NCBI GenBank assembly: GCA_963978905.1
Contig: OZ022261.1
Span: forward strand, 12,649,992 to 12,713,991
DNA: 64,000 nt
Direction of reading: 5' to 3'
From: Trichostrongylus colubriformis
Taxonomy: Eukaryota; Nematoda; Chromadorea; Rhabditida; Trichostrongylidae
Of the stretch, positions 1-13,017 are shown piece after piece. The notes beneath the pieces are model-generated. The model did not search any database. It was not told the origin of the DNA and was given only the letters and a program-made list of their open reading frames with translations. How positions within the stretch are numbered: position 1 is the first letter of the stretch; every line of letters starts with the position of its first letter. The position numbers and the translations under genes are program-made.

Positions 1-2487
1 AGCCAGGTACCGTGGTAAGCCTTTTGTGGGAAGTTTCTTAAGAATTGGCCCTTTGGTTCATGGAACTTGCTGCTCGGACAACGCTGCTATGATCCGAAGT
101 GCCATTTTTCATACTTCAAGCCCCCTCCGGAGGGTTTTCGGTGGTAATGGCTCGTTTTGGTTCTTGGAAACGAAGGATGTTGGGAGCCTGGGAAAATCGG
201 AATGCTTCAGGGTACCACCCAATATGAATCCACTCAGGTACCCAGAGTGAACGGACCTTCTCAAGGCAGTGAAGGAGAGTGACGAAATCTCGGATTTTTC
301 CGTGTTGGGGTGAAGCATACTGTTCACTCACAAGAAGCTCCCGATCTTATCCTTGCAGAAGGCTTTCACGGAGTTCAGTGATAGTATGAGGTGTGCTCCC
401 GAATTTGGGGATCGAAATATAATACTTGTCAGAATTTAAAGTGAAGGAAAAAATTTATTTTTTTTTGGCACCCCCTTGTACCTCAGCCCTTACCCATACC
501 TATATCCATAGTTGCATCTACGGCAGGCTCGTTGACAGTCCTGACTGGTAGCTTCTAACATGCGCACTATTCGAAGCAATTACAGCTTCATGTACTTTTC
601 CCATACTCTTACCTTCAGTAATACCCATATCAGTACCAACCCATAACTTGTGCCCATCTATACATATACCCATACCCCGTGGATGTGACCTACTCAGTTA
701 ACCATATCATGCCATCGATAAGCCTAATGTGAAGCGGCCCTTCTTCTTTTTACTCTACTCCTTTTGGTGTATGAGAGCAGCGTGAATAATTGTTGTTCCC
801 TAATACTTTTCAATGTATTACTTTCACTCGTTTATTTATTTTTTCGTTTGTCCTAGGTGATGGCGAAATATCCAAGAACTATCCAAGAACTGTACCATTT
901 TTGATGGATGCGGGGGGAATCTCCTACTTTATGATGATTATTTCAACTCCACCGCCTCAAAGTTGGCTTTGTGTGTGTTTTTTTTTTGTTTTTCACTAGC
1001 CTGTTTTCTATGATCAGTACCTTAAAACATTGCACTTGTTAGGTGGTGGGTCATACATAGATCAGTATGAAAGAGGAGCGGAAACTCTGACTACAAACCG
1101 TGTTTCATAACCCATATTTTACGATCTGTGGGAACTGTGCGAAACTGCCAAACCTCATACCAACCCATTGTCCATATGTTGTTATGTAGCATTAAATCGA
1201 TCAATGCTGAGATTATCTCTGTTCGGCTGTGGGGACATTCTGGTCAATTGGCTTTAGGGGCCACAAGCTGCATTTTTTTCTATGTTAGCATACTTGTAAT
1301 TAAAACGCGCTAGATAAGAAACTTAGAGGCCTTATAAGATATTAAAACTTATATCTCGTAGAACTCCATAAAACTCTATAAAAACTTATATTTTGAAATA
1401 TGCGAGGAATAGGAGCTGATTTTCGGTCTGAAGACGAAATGTTCCAGCGCACGCCCGATCGCCGTGGCGGAGCTTAACATGGTCTATGTGTGGTTTTTAC
1501 TTCTTGTCTTTTCTTCATCTTCCTAATACCTAATTTCGTGACAAAGGAAGCGTTTTATATAGTACAGCAATAAGTTACATCCCGTTTCTCCGTCTAATCT
1601 ATTTCACAACGCTCACAGCCTTTTCTAGGAAAACGAGAAGTAATGGATAGATAAAACATGGCAGCTGATCAGGCTGTGATTCACAGACCTCGCTGTGTTG
1701 TGCACTTGTTCTGCTCCTCAGCATCGGCCAACATCAATTCTTCCATCAACACGTCCAGACGAGCAACACCGCTCAACTTTGATACCAGTATATCCTCACA
1801 GATGGAATTTGCCAGTCTGAAAACATTACCCTCATACACAGCTGCTCACAAAATGGGTGATGGTACCTTAAACCGAGAAGGCTGAAGTCGAACCGACAAC
1901 GGTGACAGAACGAAGAGCGTCAAATCTCCGAGCCGAGTCTTCTCGTCGTGTTTTCGCGTTCGAACGTAGTGCTCAAGGGCTGAGAATATACGCCTCCTCG
2001 TGCTCAGTACAGTCGTGACTACCAACGGACAAAGACATTTCGCCACTGAAAACAAACCTGCTGAGCAGGGATCTTTGCTAGAATGAAACAAAATTTCAGT
2101 GCTATTGCTATCGCAATGCTTTCAATTCTTAGAGCAAAATTTAAGTTAAAAGATGGATGAAATTTAAAGCTCGGAAAAGGTTCGTAAGAAGAAATAAGGA
2201 GAAGGTAAAAACCGAGATAATCAGTTGGTAAGAAGAAACGAGGAGAAGGTAACAACAGCGAAAATGAGTAAGTTTCTGTAAAAAGGAAATTGATGAAGCA
2301 AAGCCTGGGAAGCTGAATTTTCGTTTTCCACGGGAAGTTTCAGAGGTGTCAAATTGAGTAACTGGTAATCCTAGGTATGAGCAATAAATTGCTAAGATCC
2401 ATCAGTTTTAGATTACCTTTTCTCAGCACTGTAGATGCGCAGAAAAGAAAACGTAGGCGGCGAGTAAAAAGCTTAACTGCTTCAAGG
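1..2487. repeat. dispersed repeat, copy A
   Basis: This stretch is a diverged direct copy of 10826-13017. Shared blocks include the opening AGCCAGGT...GTGG stretch, the CTGCTCGGACAACGCTGCTA block (78-97 here, 10908-10927 in the other copy), the TTAGGTGGTGGGTCATACAT block (1039 and 11308), and the GTCCAGACGAGCAACACC block (1751 and 12321). Each copy carries insertions the other lacks, for example about 250 bases near 240-490 here. The element probably extends left of the window. I see no conserved reading frame, so the class is unknown. A sub-block at 2263-2386 recurs at 2745-2870, flanking a G-rich insertion. Confidence 0.8.
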
Positions 2488-2591
2488 CGAAATCACCCTG
2501 CTAAATGGGGAAGCGTAGCGTTAGGTCAGGACGCATCCTCGAACCAAACATGCGGCGTGCTGCTTGCGGTGGGTGAGTTAGCATTCCTGGG

Positions 2592-2735
2592 ACCAGAGTA
2601 CACCGAGAGTCGAAGATTCCTCCACTGGGGGTCGTATTCGACCGGATAGGAGGGGGGGGGGGGAGGTGGTACCTTCGAAGGTCAGCGATAAGCATTTCAA
2701 TCTAATTCTCAATAAGCAGATGAGAACCAAGATAG
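2592..2735. repeat. G-rich dispersed repeat, copy 1
   Basis: The block starts with ACCAGAGTACACCGAGAGTC, contains a run of G at 2651-2662 and ends with an AATAAGCAGATGAGAA stretch. It is matched at 39001-39143 by a diverged copy with the same order of blocks, including its own G-rich tract. It sits between two copies of a 125-base sub-block of the larger repeat, so it appears to have been inserted there. No coding potential was seen. Confidence 0.55.
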
Positions 2736-2899
2736 CAGCAGAGAAAATGAGTAAGTTCCTGAAAAGAAAATGATAAAGCGAAGCCTTGGAAGGTGAATTC
2801 TCGTTCTCCACGGGAAGTTTCAGAGGTGTCAAAATTTGATTAATCGGCAGTCCTAGGTATGAGCAATAACCGTCGTATTTAGTTGTTTCAAAATTCATA

Positions 2900-3500
2900 C
2901 AGTTTGTGCTCTCTTCCTTGTACTCACGCTTTACATTGCTTCAATAGCACAAAACGTTAAAAAAGACGAATGAAAGAAAGTAACCTAGCCGCCGGGAATT
3001 CATCTGATCGATAACAGAATTCTCAAGGAAACGCCTATATCACATCTTCTTCGTCAGCTCAACAATTTTGAAAATAATCGAATGCATTCTCGATATATTT
3101 TGTCCATTTCCTGAATCACTTGATTCAAGTTTCCGTGAATAGTTGAATTTTTTAGTGTTGTGTATGTTCATTCCATAAATCACTTTGCTTGTCTCTTTCA
3201 ATATTGGGGAAGCTCTTTATAAGGCCCTTGGTCCAGTGTACCGCTGTAAACTGGCGAAAAATAAAATTTAAGTTGCTTCTTCAAGTTGTATTATTACTCA
3301 TAAAGTTGGTAGGTTATAGAGAATCTGCGATCCCTATTTTTGTCACTCAATTTCTTCATCTTAGTCTGTACTTCCTGTATGAATGACTCATTTGTAACTG
3401 TTCTTAACATTATCATCGGCTGATCTGTAGCTCGAAAGGGCAAAATATTCACTGTTCGGAGCACTGCTCGCTTTATCTGTAAGCTTCATCTCAACTCCGC
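2900..3500. other. intergenic stretch, nothing recognised
   Basis: No exon-like frame, inverted repeat or RNA gene was recognised between the repeat block ending near 2900 and the TATA-like site at 3511. Confidence 0.5.
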
Positions 3501-3510
3501 CCATATACCG

Positions 3511-3519
3511 TATAAATAG
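3511..3519 (+). promoter_or_regulatory. TATA-box-like site
   Basis: The sequence TATAAATAG lies in a locally GC-richer context and is followed about 30-60 bases later by a pyrimidine-rich stretch with CTC and TCTCTT runs. The first ATG downstream in good context is at 3613 and opens only a 46-codon frame ending at 3753, which matches no family I recognise. The arrangement resembles an intronless-gene promoter, but the downstream frame may be decayed or unrelated. Confidence 0.3.
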
Positions 3520-3986
3520 CGGCCGGTGGCTCTCAAACCTCACTGAGACTCCTTCTCTTGCCTCCACACAACTATCGCTCACTTCTCTCTTCAACTTTGC
3601 CTGTGGAAAGTATGGTACGTGCAACGAATATTGTTGTCAAGAGGCTGTGCGAACCGACGAAAGGACTCGCGTGGCACGACAGGCGAGCAGACACTCCAAC
3701 GAATCCCACTTATAGGTTCACTAGTAGGTGGAAAATCACCCTACAGTTGTAATACTGCGAAAAACACGAACGGAATGAGTTACAAGAAAAGCCAACCGTT
3801 GGCTCCAAGCAGGCCAAGCGACACACCCCTCTGCAATGCGGGCATTGTAGACATAGACACACATTGCTGTCCAAAATATATTCAATTTTCGAGTTACCGA
3901 CATGTTCTTGATGTTCAGCGTTGTATGAAAACTACATTCTTTATGTATGTACACGACAAAATAAAGTGAATTTCATGTGAAAGTTC

Positions 3987-4440
3987 CGGCACTATTCCAC
4001 TATCACCACCCCAGATACCGCGAGTTGGGTCAAAAAAAAAATAATTTTCGCTGAAACTTCGCCTTTATGGGTCATTCAGGGTGCTGTTCACGAGTATGAT
4101 ATCCGTTTTTAACGTTTGCGCCAATTTGCTGCAATGCACCATGATGGTGCAACAACTCGTTTACATCAAAATCGCTGAAACTTTGCCGAGGGTGATTATT
4201 TGGGGTGCTGATCACGATTATGACATCCGTTTTCCCAAATGACCCGCCTGGGAAAAGTTTCAGCGATTTTGGTGAAGAACAGTTGTTGCACCAATTTGGT
4301 GAAATTGCACCAAATTGGCGCCAGCACCAAAAGTAATCGTGATCAGCATCCCAAATAACTCCCCTGGGCAAAGTTTCAGCGAAAATTTTTTTGACCCAAC
4401 TCGTAATATCTGGGGTAGTGATAGTGGAATAGTGCTGAAA
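3987..4440. mobile_element. foldback element with ~75-base terminal inverted repeats
   Basis: The left end reads GCACTATTCCACTATCACC and continues through CCCCAGATA, GAGTTGGGTC and TTTTCGCTGAAACTT. The right end carries the same blocks in reverse complement order and ends at 4440. Internal GTGCAA/TTGCAC stretches are also palindromic. There is no transposase frame, so this is a non-autonomous foldback or MITE. Diverged partial relatives lie near 13440-13560 and 15060-15330. No clear target duplication was found. Confidence 0.75.
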
Positions 4441-5220
4441 ATTCTATTCGATCCAACAACATCGCTACCCGTTGAAGATACTAGTGATGGCAATATTGTT
4501 AATAAAACAATGCTGTTTGATACAAACAAAATGGAACAATATGACAATACGTCCTATTGCAGATATCACTTACTACAGATATAACTAAACTTTGCGCGCT
4601 TTCATTCCTGTGGTTCTATGCTTCCGTCGAGGGCAATGCTGCAAGTATACTTGAACGGTCGTGATTGGTGTTCCAGGGCAATCCCTCAATCACAAGCGCC
4701 TCCTCATACGCATACGTCTGCAACTCCACCCACACAATTGCCACACGGGAAGAAAGCGACTGCATGTGGTTTCTAAACGACAGAAAGAAGCCATTTTGAG
4801 TGCTTCTGAGTGTCATGCTGCATAAAGTGACATCTGCAGTGAGGGATAATATACATATATCTCTTTCAAAATTGCATCTAACGCAACAACTACATTGTAA
4901 AATCTGAGCAACATCAACAATGGATTCCGTCGTAATGGCACTGAATGTCTGAGAGTGAGTACACTAACACTTATTACATATTAAACATAAATACAACACA
5001 AAAAATAGAACAGACAGATAGCAATCAACTAATCTAAAACCTAGTATTCTGCAGTGTAATGCAATTCATGTCAGACCCACCACATGCGGAACAAGAAAGG
5101 GTCCACACAGTAGTGCGATACATTGCATTACCTCATTGAAAACACACAACGTTTCCCGATGTGAGTCATGGCACGACATGCAGGCGGCAATGCAGTGTAT
5201 TCTTATGTCAGGAAACTCCG
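4441..5220. other. intergenic stretch
   Basis: No supported gene was found. Short frames here have poor amino-acid composition and no splice signals that join them into longer products. Confidence 0.4.
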
Positions 5221-5229
5221 AGTCCGGCC

Positions 5230-5462
5230 GGGTGTGTACCCTAATGTAAGGGTTTCGCACGACGACGAGCGGGGTGCGACGCAGTGTGTGCGAGCCATGC
5301 GTGTCGCGGTAGTTGGGTCTCAGAACGATTACAAAGTAATGCTAGGGGCGCGATACGCAGTCGATTCGTAATCGCTTTGGGATCCAACAACATGGCGCCG
5401 TCCGCATTGCTTCGCTTGCGATATGCCGTGGTGTGAAATTCTGACATAAGGGTACACACCCC
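5230..5462. mobile_element. short MITE with 9-bp target duplication (Mutator-like)
   Basis: The element begins GGGTGTGTACCCTAATGT and ends with the inverted counterpart ACATAAGGGTACACACCCC. The nine bases AGTCCGGCC occur directly on both sides, at 5221-5229 and 5463-5471. Nine-base target duplications are characteristic of Mutator-like (MULE) transposons. At ~233 bases with no coding frame it is a non-autonomous derivative. A close relative lies at 15775-16014, and the same terminal sequence bounds the larger element at 39720-40746. One end carries one more C than the other, so the exact boundary may shift by a base. Confidence 0.75.
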
Positions 5463-6285
5463 AGTCCGGCCATATAGCGCGCACACGTCGCGCGCCACAT
5501 GGCGCACGACCTTGCGCGCGATATGGCCGGACTCGGAGGAGAATGCGTGAAATTGCTCGAAAAGAGTGGCACCCCGTTTTTATTCATTTCGCCGCTGAAT
5601 TGATTTTGTTTTCAATCTTTATTCATTTCATTAGGCAGAACTCAATGTTTTCAGTTCACCATTGGTTGTTAACAAAATTTCCCAGGCATTCATTCAAGTT
5701 TCTGTGCTATTTATCATTCCTTGTTTGCATCATATTAGAATGTGAAGGAACAGTTGTTGAACGCCACAAGTTCTATGCGCTTTCCTTTTTAGATATCGAT
5801 TCAATGTCATGCTGAAATGGGGGATCCGGTGTGCTAGAAAAGAAAGAAAAACTAAAAAACTTGTGACGTTCCAAATCTGACCGAAAAGAAAACATGTGAT
5901 AGCTCTATATGTATTAGTTCCAGCAAAAAGCTCGCTCAGCACTTTAGTGCAGGGATTGCGAAAATCAAGAAAAGGTTGTCATTTTTTCTGATTCATCCCA
6001 CTTTATCTGTATAATGATGCCAATAAGATTGACACATAGCGCAGGAAACGGAATGAATGCATGCGAGATGTCAACATCAACCAATGGTGAACTGAAAACG
6101 TTGAGTTATGTCTGATGAAATGAGACAAGGTTGAAAACAAACTCAATTCAGGACGATGTGAACAAAAACAGGTGTCGAACGCGATGCCACTCCTTCCACG
6201 CTACTACACGCAATTCCTACCGGGTCCAACCATTTCGCGCGCAAACGTCGCGCAGCGAACGCCGCAATGCGAAACCCCAAAATAG
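5440..6285. repeat. foldback element disrupted by the MITE at 5230
   Basis: The left part has the GCGCGC-rich segment, then GAGAATGCGTGAAATTGC. It is mirrored on the right by GCAATTCCTACCGGGTCCA and GCGCGCAAACGTCGCGC up to about 6285. The interior arms also pair (CAGTTCACCATTGGTTG near 5655 against CAACCAATGGTGAACTG near 6078). The same terminal organisation occurs at 39720-40746, so the two are probably members of one Mutator-like non-autonomous family. No coding sequence was recognised inside. Confidence 0.6.
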
Positions 6286-6791
6286 ACGCAGTCCGACAAT
6301 GTAAGCGGTTGCGTCACAGCTTTCGCACTTACGTATGTAATGCCGTGCGTGACCAGTGGTACATGTTCATTATTTTTCAAAGACGGTTCCGCTCGGTATT
6401 TGAAATCTCTCAGACCGCAACAGTGCAGTGTTTCCATATTATGACGCGACCGCACGCGCCTCAGTGGCTGGAAGCATTGCTTCATCAATCATTTGGAATG
6501 GTTTCCACCTAAATCACATCTCACTCCTCGCTACGCTACACGTCTTATTCATATACCATAAGGACTTCCGTAGACTTTACTTAGTAGCCCCCATTGGGTA
6601 TGTACAATGGACTGTGTTGACACAACATCATTTGACTTGACCAAAGAAGGTTCGGTGATACAGACGACGACGGCGAGTTTGGCAGAGATCTGAACAAAAC
6701 AAATGTTTTGCTTTAAAGCAGTTTTAAATATAACCATTTCTTTGACGTAGAATGGTGGTCTACCGAAGCCTCTTGAAGGAATGGTTCAAGA

Positions 6792-6988
6792 ACGTCCAAG
6801 GGTCCGTGGCCGAGGGGGCGGAGCCTTCGAGTAGTGGGCCCCACGTCATTCGCTGCGGTCGGAGAGGGAGAAAAGGACTGTTTACAAATTTTCTGTTCTC
6901 ACAGTGCGCCTTCGACCGTGGCGAACGAAAGGGGGGGGGGGGCATCCACCCGGAGTTCACGCCCCCTCGGCCACAGACCCTTAGACGT
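6792..6988. mobile_element. palindromic MITE, GC-rich arms
   Basis: The left arm ACGTCCAAGGGTCCGTGGCC with GAGGGGGCG is matched by the right arm CGCCCCCTCGGCCACAGACC ending in TTAGACGT. Inner arms pair around the CGGTCGGAG / CTTCGACCGTGG segments. A run of G at 6931-6940 lies inside. A related but longer hairpin lies at 20497-20814, sharing GGCCGAGGGGGC and the CGGTCGAAG pairing. Open frames across it are shadows. Confidence 0.7.
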
Positions 6989-7138
6989 CCGTGGACGATC
7001 CCTTGTACGATTTCAATGTTAGGTACACCGTATGACTTCAAAAGGTTGATGTCAAAAAAGCTAAGCTTTTCCGAAATAAACTCTTGATTTTTGAACTGAT
7101 ATTCCAAATTTTCTTCGTGTATTTGATTTATCATTAAT

Positions 7139-7318
7139 ATGGACAGAAAGACGTACTCCTCAAAATTAGCCAATGAGAACGAGTGGCTACTCGTGGATGG
7201 AAACGTGCTTAACGAATCGAAATCGTCCGATAAAGGATCCGACAACGACAGCGATCTGAACAATCAGTCTTTCTTTTGGCATAAAGAATGTTTGCGCCTC
7301 AGAATCAGTCACAACTGA
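7139..7318 (+). CDS. candidate short coding exon, unrecognised
   Basis: The frame starts at ATG 7139 and runs 59 codons to TGA 7316-7318. The product is rich in Ser, Asp, Asn, Lys and Glu, with an acidic-serine patch around residues 33-45 (SKSSDKGSDNDSDL). Such composition is more typical of real coding sequence than of chance frames nearby. The opposite strand is also open here, which is the expected shadow. No domain is recognised. It could be a first exon or a small gene. No clear donor was found at its end. Confidence 0.3.
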   Translation: MDRKTYSSKLANENEWLLVDGNVLNESKSSDKGSDNDSDLNNQSFFWHKECLRLRISHN

Positions 7319-7839
7319 AACCACGATTTGTGTCGCACGCGACAGCCATCTTCGCGCTTCCAACGAATACGGCTACGCATCGCCCACGTTTCTGAGTGAC
7401 AAAGGCAGGATGTCTGGGTGGTGATGGCGTTTAAGAGAAGATCGAGAAATGGAATGCTCAAGTGAGCGGGTGGTAGACCGGAAAAAACGGGTCGCGCTGA
7501 ACGTGATCATTGCGTTCCGAGCTACAACTGCAGTACCGTCCCATCCTAGTAGTTTAAATTATTTAAGGAAAGTTATCAAATTGAGAAGCCACGTACGCTT
7601 TGTCGCTCTGAGATAGCACGCTGAACTCGCTGCTACCACTGAATGCACTATCCACGGCTGAGACACCTGTAAAATATTCTTCAATTATCAAATTATTATT
7701 TACCAGTTGGCTCGCGCACATTACTGTGCACGTAACATCGCTCTGCCCACTATGCCCAGGCCTTTTTCATGATTTTCAAAATCTCAACACTGACTTCAAT
7801 CCGTCTTTCGCCTCCCGTTTGGGTCATGTTGGAACACAT

Positions 7840-8879
<1,040 letters not shown>

Positions 8880-8889
8880 GTGACCTGCT

Positions 8890-9198
8890 GGGGATGGAGG
8901 GGAGGGGCTGTAGAAAGGCTCCTTGAGCTGAGCTTATATAAGTGGTTGAATGCCCTCAGGGTTAGGTCAGATTGCTGAAGGGAATCCCACAAGAAACTAA
9001 AATTCAAAATTATGCCTCAGGTAACTGACCGAAGCTGATAGCTGTCAGTCAGCTTCGTTCAATTACCTGAAGCATAATTTTGAATTTTAATCCCCCTGTG
9101 GAATTCCCCTCAGCAATCTGACCTAGCCCTGAGGGCATTAAACCACTTATATAAGCTCAGCTAAAGGTGCCATGCCACAGCCCCCCTCCCCCTCCCCG
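8890..9198. mobile_element. ~310-base hairpin element inside simple repeats
   Basis: The left arm (GGAGGGGAGGGGCTG, GAGCTGAGCTTATATAAGTG, GCCCTCAGGGTTAGGTCAGA) is mirrored by the right arm (TCTGACCTAGCCCTGAGGGC, CACTTATATAAGCTCAGCT, CAGCCCCCCTCC). The centre is itself a near-perfect hairpin around GAAGCTGATAGCTGTCAG. Related elements are at 46160-46450, inside an intron of the large gene, and in part at 17070-17190, sharing CAGCTCAAGGTGCCA-type ends. There is no transposase frame. Confidence 0.8.
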
Positions 9199-9725
9199 CG
9201 CGTTCCATAATATAATAATATACTAATAATATAATAGTATAATAATATTGTAATATAAAAATATAGTAATATAGAAATATAATAATATAGAAATATAATA
9301 TAGTAATATAATAATAATAAATTATAAATTATAAATTATAAATTATAAAATAAAAATACGAAATATAAATATAATAAAATAATAATATACTAATAATAAG
9401 AAAGAATAATGAAATAATAGAAAGAATAATAGAATAGAAATAATAGAAATAGAATAATAGAATAATAGAAAGAACAAGAAAGAATAATGAAGCAAAAAGA
9501 ATAATAAATACAAAAAATACAAAATACAATGATATAATTAAATAATATAATAATGTATGATGATATAGTAATAAACGAAAGTAATATAATTATAATTATA
9601 CTAATAAAATGTAGTATAATAATATAATAATAACAAAATAAAATAAGATAACGATATAAGATAATAATACAGTATGTGTACCTGAGTAATATAATAGAAT
9701 ATAATAATAATATGATAAAATAGGA
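9199..9725. repeat. AT-rich degenerate TAATA repeat
   Basis: The stretch is almost pure A/T with irregular TAATATAATA and AGAAATAATAG units. Long minus-strand open frames here are low-complexity artefacts rich in Ile, Tyr, Phe and Leu. Confidence 0.9.
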
Positions 9726-10825
9726 TACCCACCCCATACTTTTGACAGTCTTGCACTGTGTGGTTTCTGATCTAATGTACTACCTGGCTAATTCTCAAGG
9801 GAACCGGGAGGAGTCGGAGGAAGGATGGACATGGGAGGAAATGATCGATTTGAAACGAAGATTCGATGTTAAAAGCAACCCAGTAGAAGACCCGGATTCA
9901 GAAGTGGGACGTCGGGACCCATGCATCTCTTTGAACTGCAACGTCACCTTTCCAAGTTGCTCGCTCTCGTAGGGTGTTTCATTCATTCATGATGATGATG
10001 AAACAACAAACATCAGTGATCAAGTGAAACATTGACTAATAGAGTAAGCGAAACGGTAACAAAGAAGGTATTCGTAATGTGAGAAAAAATTCATCGAATT
10101 CGCCTTTGATATCTGAACAACGTGTCGCCTGTGCAATGTATGCAATCTAACGAACTACAAGAGTTACGTTAGGTCTTACCGTAGGCCAAAACTACCGTAA
10201 CCCGGTGTTTTTAAAGGCAGTGAGAGGGGTAGAGTGGGTATTGAGCACTCCCAAAATGGGTCACGCAAGTGAAAGCAATCGGTCTAAGAAGACTATGTGT
10301 GGCGAAACTTCCGATGAGAAAGAGTGTCTGGGCTTTATGAAAGCCGTCTTAATAGTTGCCACATTGTTTAGTTGCCACATTGTTTCATCCCAGCCCGCCC
10401 CTTTTTTCGGCCTGACCCGTTCCTTCTGAGAATAAATGACGGCGGAAGGGGTCTTATTTCCCGGGTTTTTGGTTTCACCCGGTTTTTTCTCCAACTTCGT
10501 GCTACTAAGCACGTTTACCTTTATATTCGATGATCTTCCATAATCGGCCCGAATTACCCCTGCAAACTGCCTTCAAGCCATACGTGTAGCTAACCCCTAT
10601 ACAGAGGGTGCCAAAAAAGGAATTTTGCTCACGGCTCACATCCGCCAAATATACAAAACATAGTGAAACGAAAGGAATAAAAGTAATGGGGCAAAAATTA
10701 CCGAAATGTTTCCCTAGAAACAGGAGCGAGGTGAGACTTACTACTTTCACCTTCATGAAAATATGGAGCCTTCAGTCGGCGCAGTCGGGTTTCAGAGCAC
10801 CTAGAGTATCAAGAACCGCCAGTGG
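9726..10825. other. intergenic stretch with one doubtful frame
   Basis: A plus-strand frame from 9742 to 9972 has an acidic and Trp-containing middle (EESEEGWTWEEM) but no splice context or recognisable domain. I do not call it a gene. A short direct repeat, TAGTTGCCACATTGTTT, lies near 10352-10385. The rest shows nothing recognisable. Confidence 0.35.
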
Positions 10826-13017
10826 AGCCAGGTTGCGTGGTAGGTCTTTTGTGGAAGCTTCTTAAGGATTGGCCCTTTGGTTCATGGAAGTCACAGAGCA
10901 CTTGCTGCTCGGACAACGCTGCTATGATCCGAAGTGCCATTTTTCATACTTCAAGCCCCCTCCGGAGGGTTTTATTGGTAATGGCACGTTTCGGTTCTTG
11001 GAAACGAAGGATGTTGGGAGCTTGGGAAAATCGGAATGCTTCAGGGTACCACCTAACATGAATCCTCTCAGGTACCCAGAGGGAATCCACCGCAAACTCG
11101 TTAACAGTCCTGCACTGGTAGCTTATAACATGCGTACTATTCGAAGCAATGCAGCCTCATGTACTTTTTCCATTTTCAATGAATGCGGGGGAATCTCCTA
11201 CTCCGCGATGTATTCAACGCCCGTCGCCTTAAAGTTGGTTTTGTGTTTTTTTTTGTTTTTCACTAGCCTGTTTTCTATGTTTAGTGTCTTAAAACATTGC
11301 ATTTGTTAGGTGGTGGGTCATACATAGATCAGTATGGAAGAGGAAGGAAACTCCGGCTACAAACCTTGTTTCATAACCCATAACCCATATTATACGATCT
11401 GTGGGCACTGAGCGAAACTGCTAATTCTCACACCAACCCATTGTCCATTGTTGTTATGTAGTATTAAATCGATCAATGCCAAGATTATCCCTATTCAACT
11501 GTGGGGACATTCTGGTCAATTGACTTTGTGGGTCACAAGCTGTATTTTTTCTATGCTAGCATACTTGTCAACAAAAAGCGCTAAATAAAAAATTCAGAAG
11601 CCTTATAAGATATGAGAACTAATATATCGAAGAGCTCTATAAAACTCTATAAAAACTTATATTTCGAGAGGAATAGCAGCTGATCCCCGCTCTGAAACCA
11701 GCACGCCCCGATCACCGTGAGCGGAGCTTAACATGGTCTATGTGTTATCTGTTTCTTGTCCCATGCCCCACCCATCTCAAACTTGTTCCCATCTTCCAGA
11801 TCGTTTTTCATGTAACGTCCAAGCTCTACCATCACTACAAACGCTCCGCCTACTGTGCCTAGGATTCTTTGGTGAGCTCCAGGAGCTCACCGCTGACCTG
11901 AATCCATCTTCATCCCACGTTTGGGGCATATTGGAACCCAACTAGTCATTTTCGATCTAGAAACGGAGCATTCTACGGCACGCTCCGCCCACGGTGGGCG
12001 GGGCTTAACTTGGTTCATGTGTGGTTTTTACTTCTTGTCCCATGCCCTCCATACCACCCTTGTCCTCATCTCCACAGGTCTTTTTTCATCTACCTAATAC
12101 CTAATTTCATGACAAACGGAGAGACCGACAGACGGACGAAGCGTTTTATATAGAAGCCCGTTTATGCATCTAATTTATTTCCACAACGCTCACGGTCTTT
12201 TCTTAGGAAAAACAAGAAGTAATGGATAGATAAAACACGGCAGTTAACAGGCTGTGATTCACAGACCTCGTTGTGTTGCGCTCTTGTTCTGCTCCTCAGC
12301 ATCGGCCAACATCAATTCTTCCATCAACACGTCCAGACGAGCAACACCGCTCAACTTTGATACCAGTATATCCTCACAGATGGAATTTGCCAGTGACTGA
12401 AAACATTACCCTCATACTTAGGTGCTCACAAAATGGGTGATGGTACTCTAAACCGAGAATGTTGAAGTCGGACCGACAACGGTGACAGGACGAAGAGCGT
12501 CAAATCTCCGAGCCGAGTCTTCTCGTCATGTTTTCGCGTTCGAACGTAGTGCTCAAGGGCTGAGAATATACGCCTCCTCGTGTTCAGTACGGTCGTGACT
12601 GCCAACGGAGAAAGACCTTTCGCCACTGAAAGCAAGTCCGCTGAGCTGGGAACTTTGCCAGAATAAAATTTTTCAGTGCTATTGCTATCGCAATGCTTTC
12701 CATTTTTTAATGCAAAATTCAAGTAAAAAGATGGATGAAATTCAGAGCTCGGAAAGGTTTCGTATGAAGAAATGAGGAAGGTAACAACAGAGAAAATGAG
12801 TAAGTTTCCGATACAAGGAAATTGACAAGGCAAAGCGTGGGAAGCCGAATTTTCGTTCTCCACGGGAAGTTTCACAGATGTCAAAATTTGGGCAACCGGT
12901 AATCTTAGGTATGAGCAATAAATTGCTAAGATCCATCAGTTTCTGATTACCTTTTCTCAGCACTGTAGAAGCACAAAACAAAACGTGGGCGGTGAATAAA
13001 AAGCTCAGCTGCTTGAA
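10826..13017. repeat. dispersed repeat, copy B
   Basis: This is the second copy of the element seen at 1-2487, in the same orientation. It lacks several insertions of copy A but has extra sequence at about 11660-12120, including a short internal GGTGAGCTCCAGGAGCTCACC hairpin at 11871-11891. Neither copy has intact coding capacity. Its minus-strand frames near 12426-12884 correspond to shorter or shifted frames in copy A, so they are not under obvious protein constraint. Confidence 0.8.

Noticed and set aside
6760..7263. 167-codon minus-strand open frame
   Set aside because: It crosses the palindromic MITE at 6792-6988 and is antisense to a more coding-like plus frame at 7139.
9329..9737. Minus-strand frames of 66 and 115 codons
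   Set aside because: Low-complexity Ile/Tyr/Phe/Leu products of AT-rich repeats.
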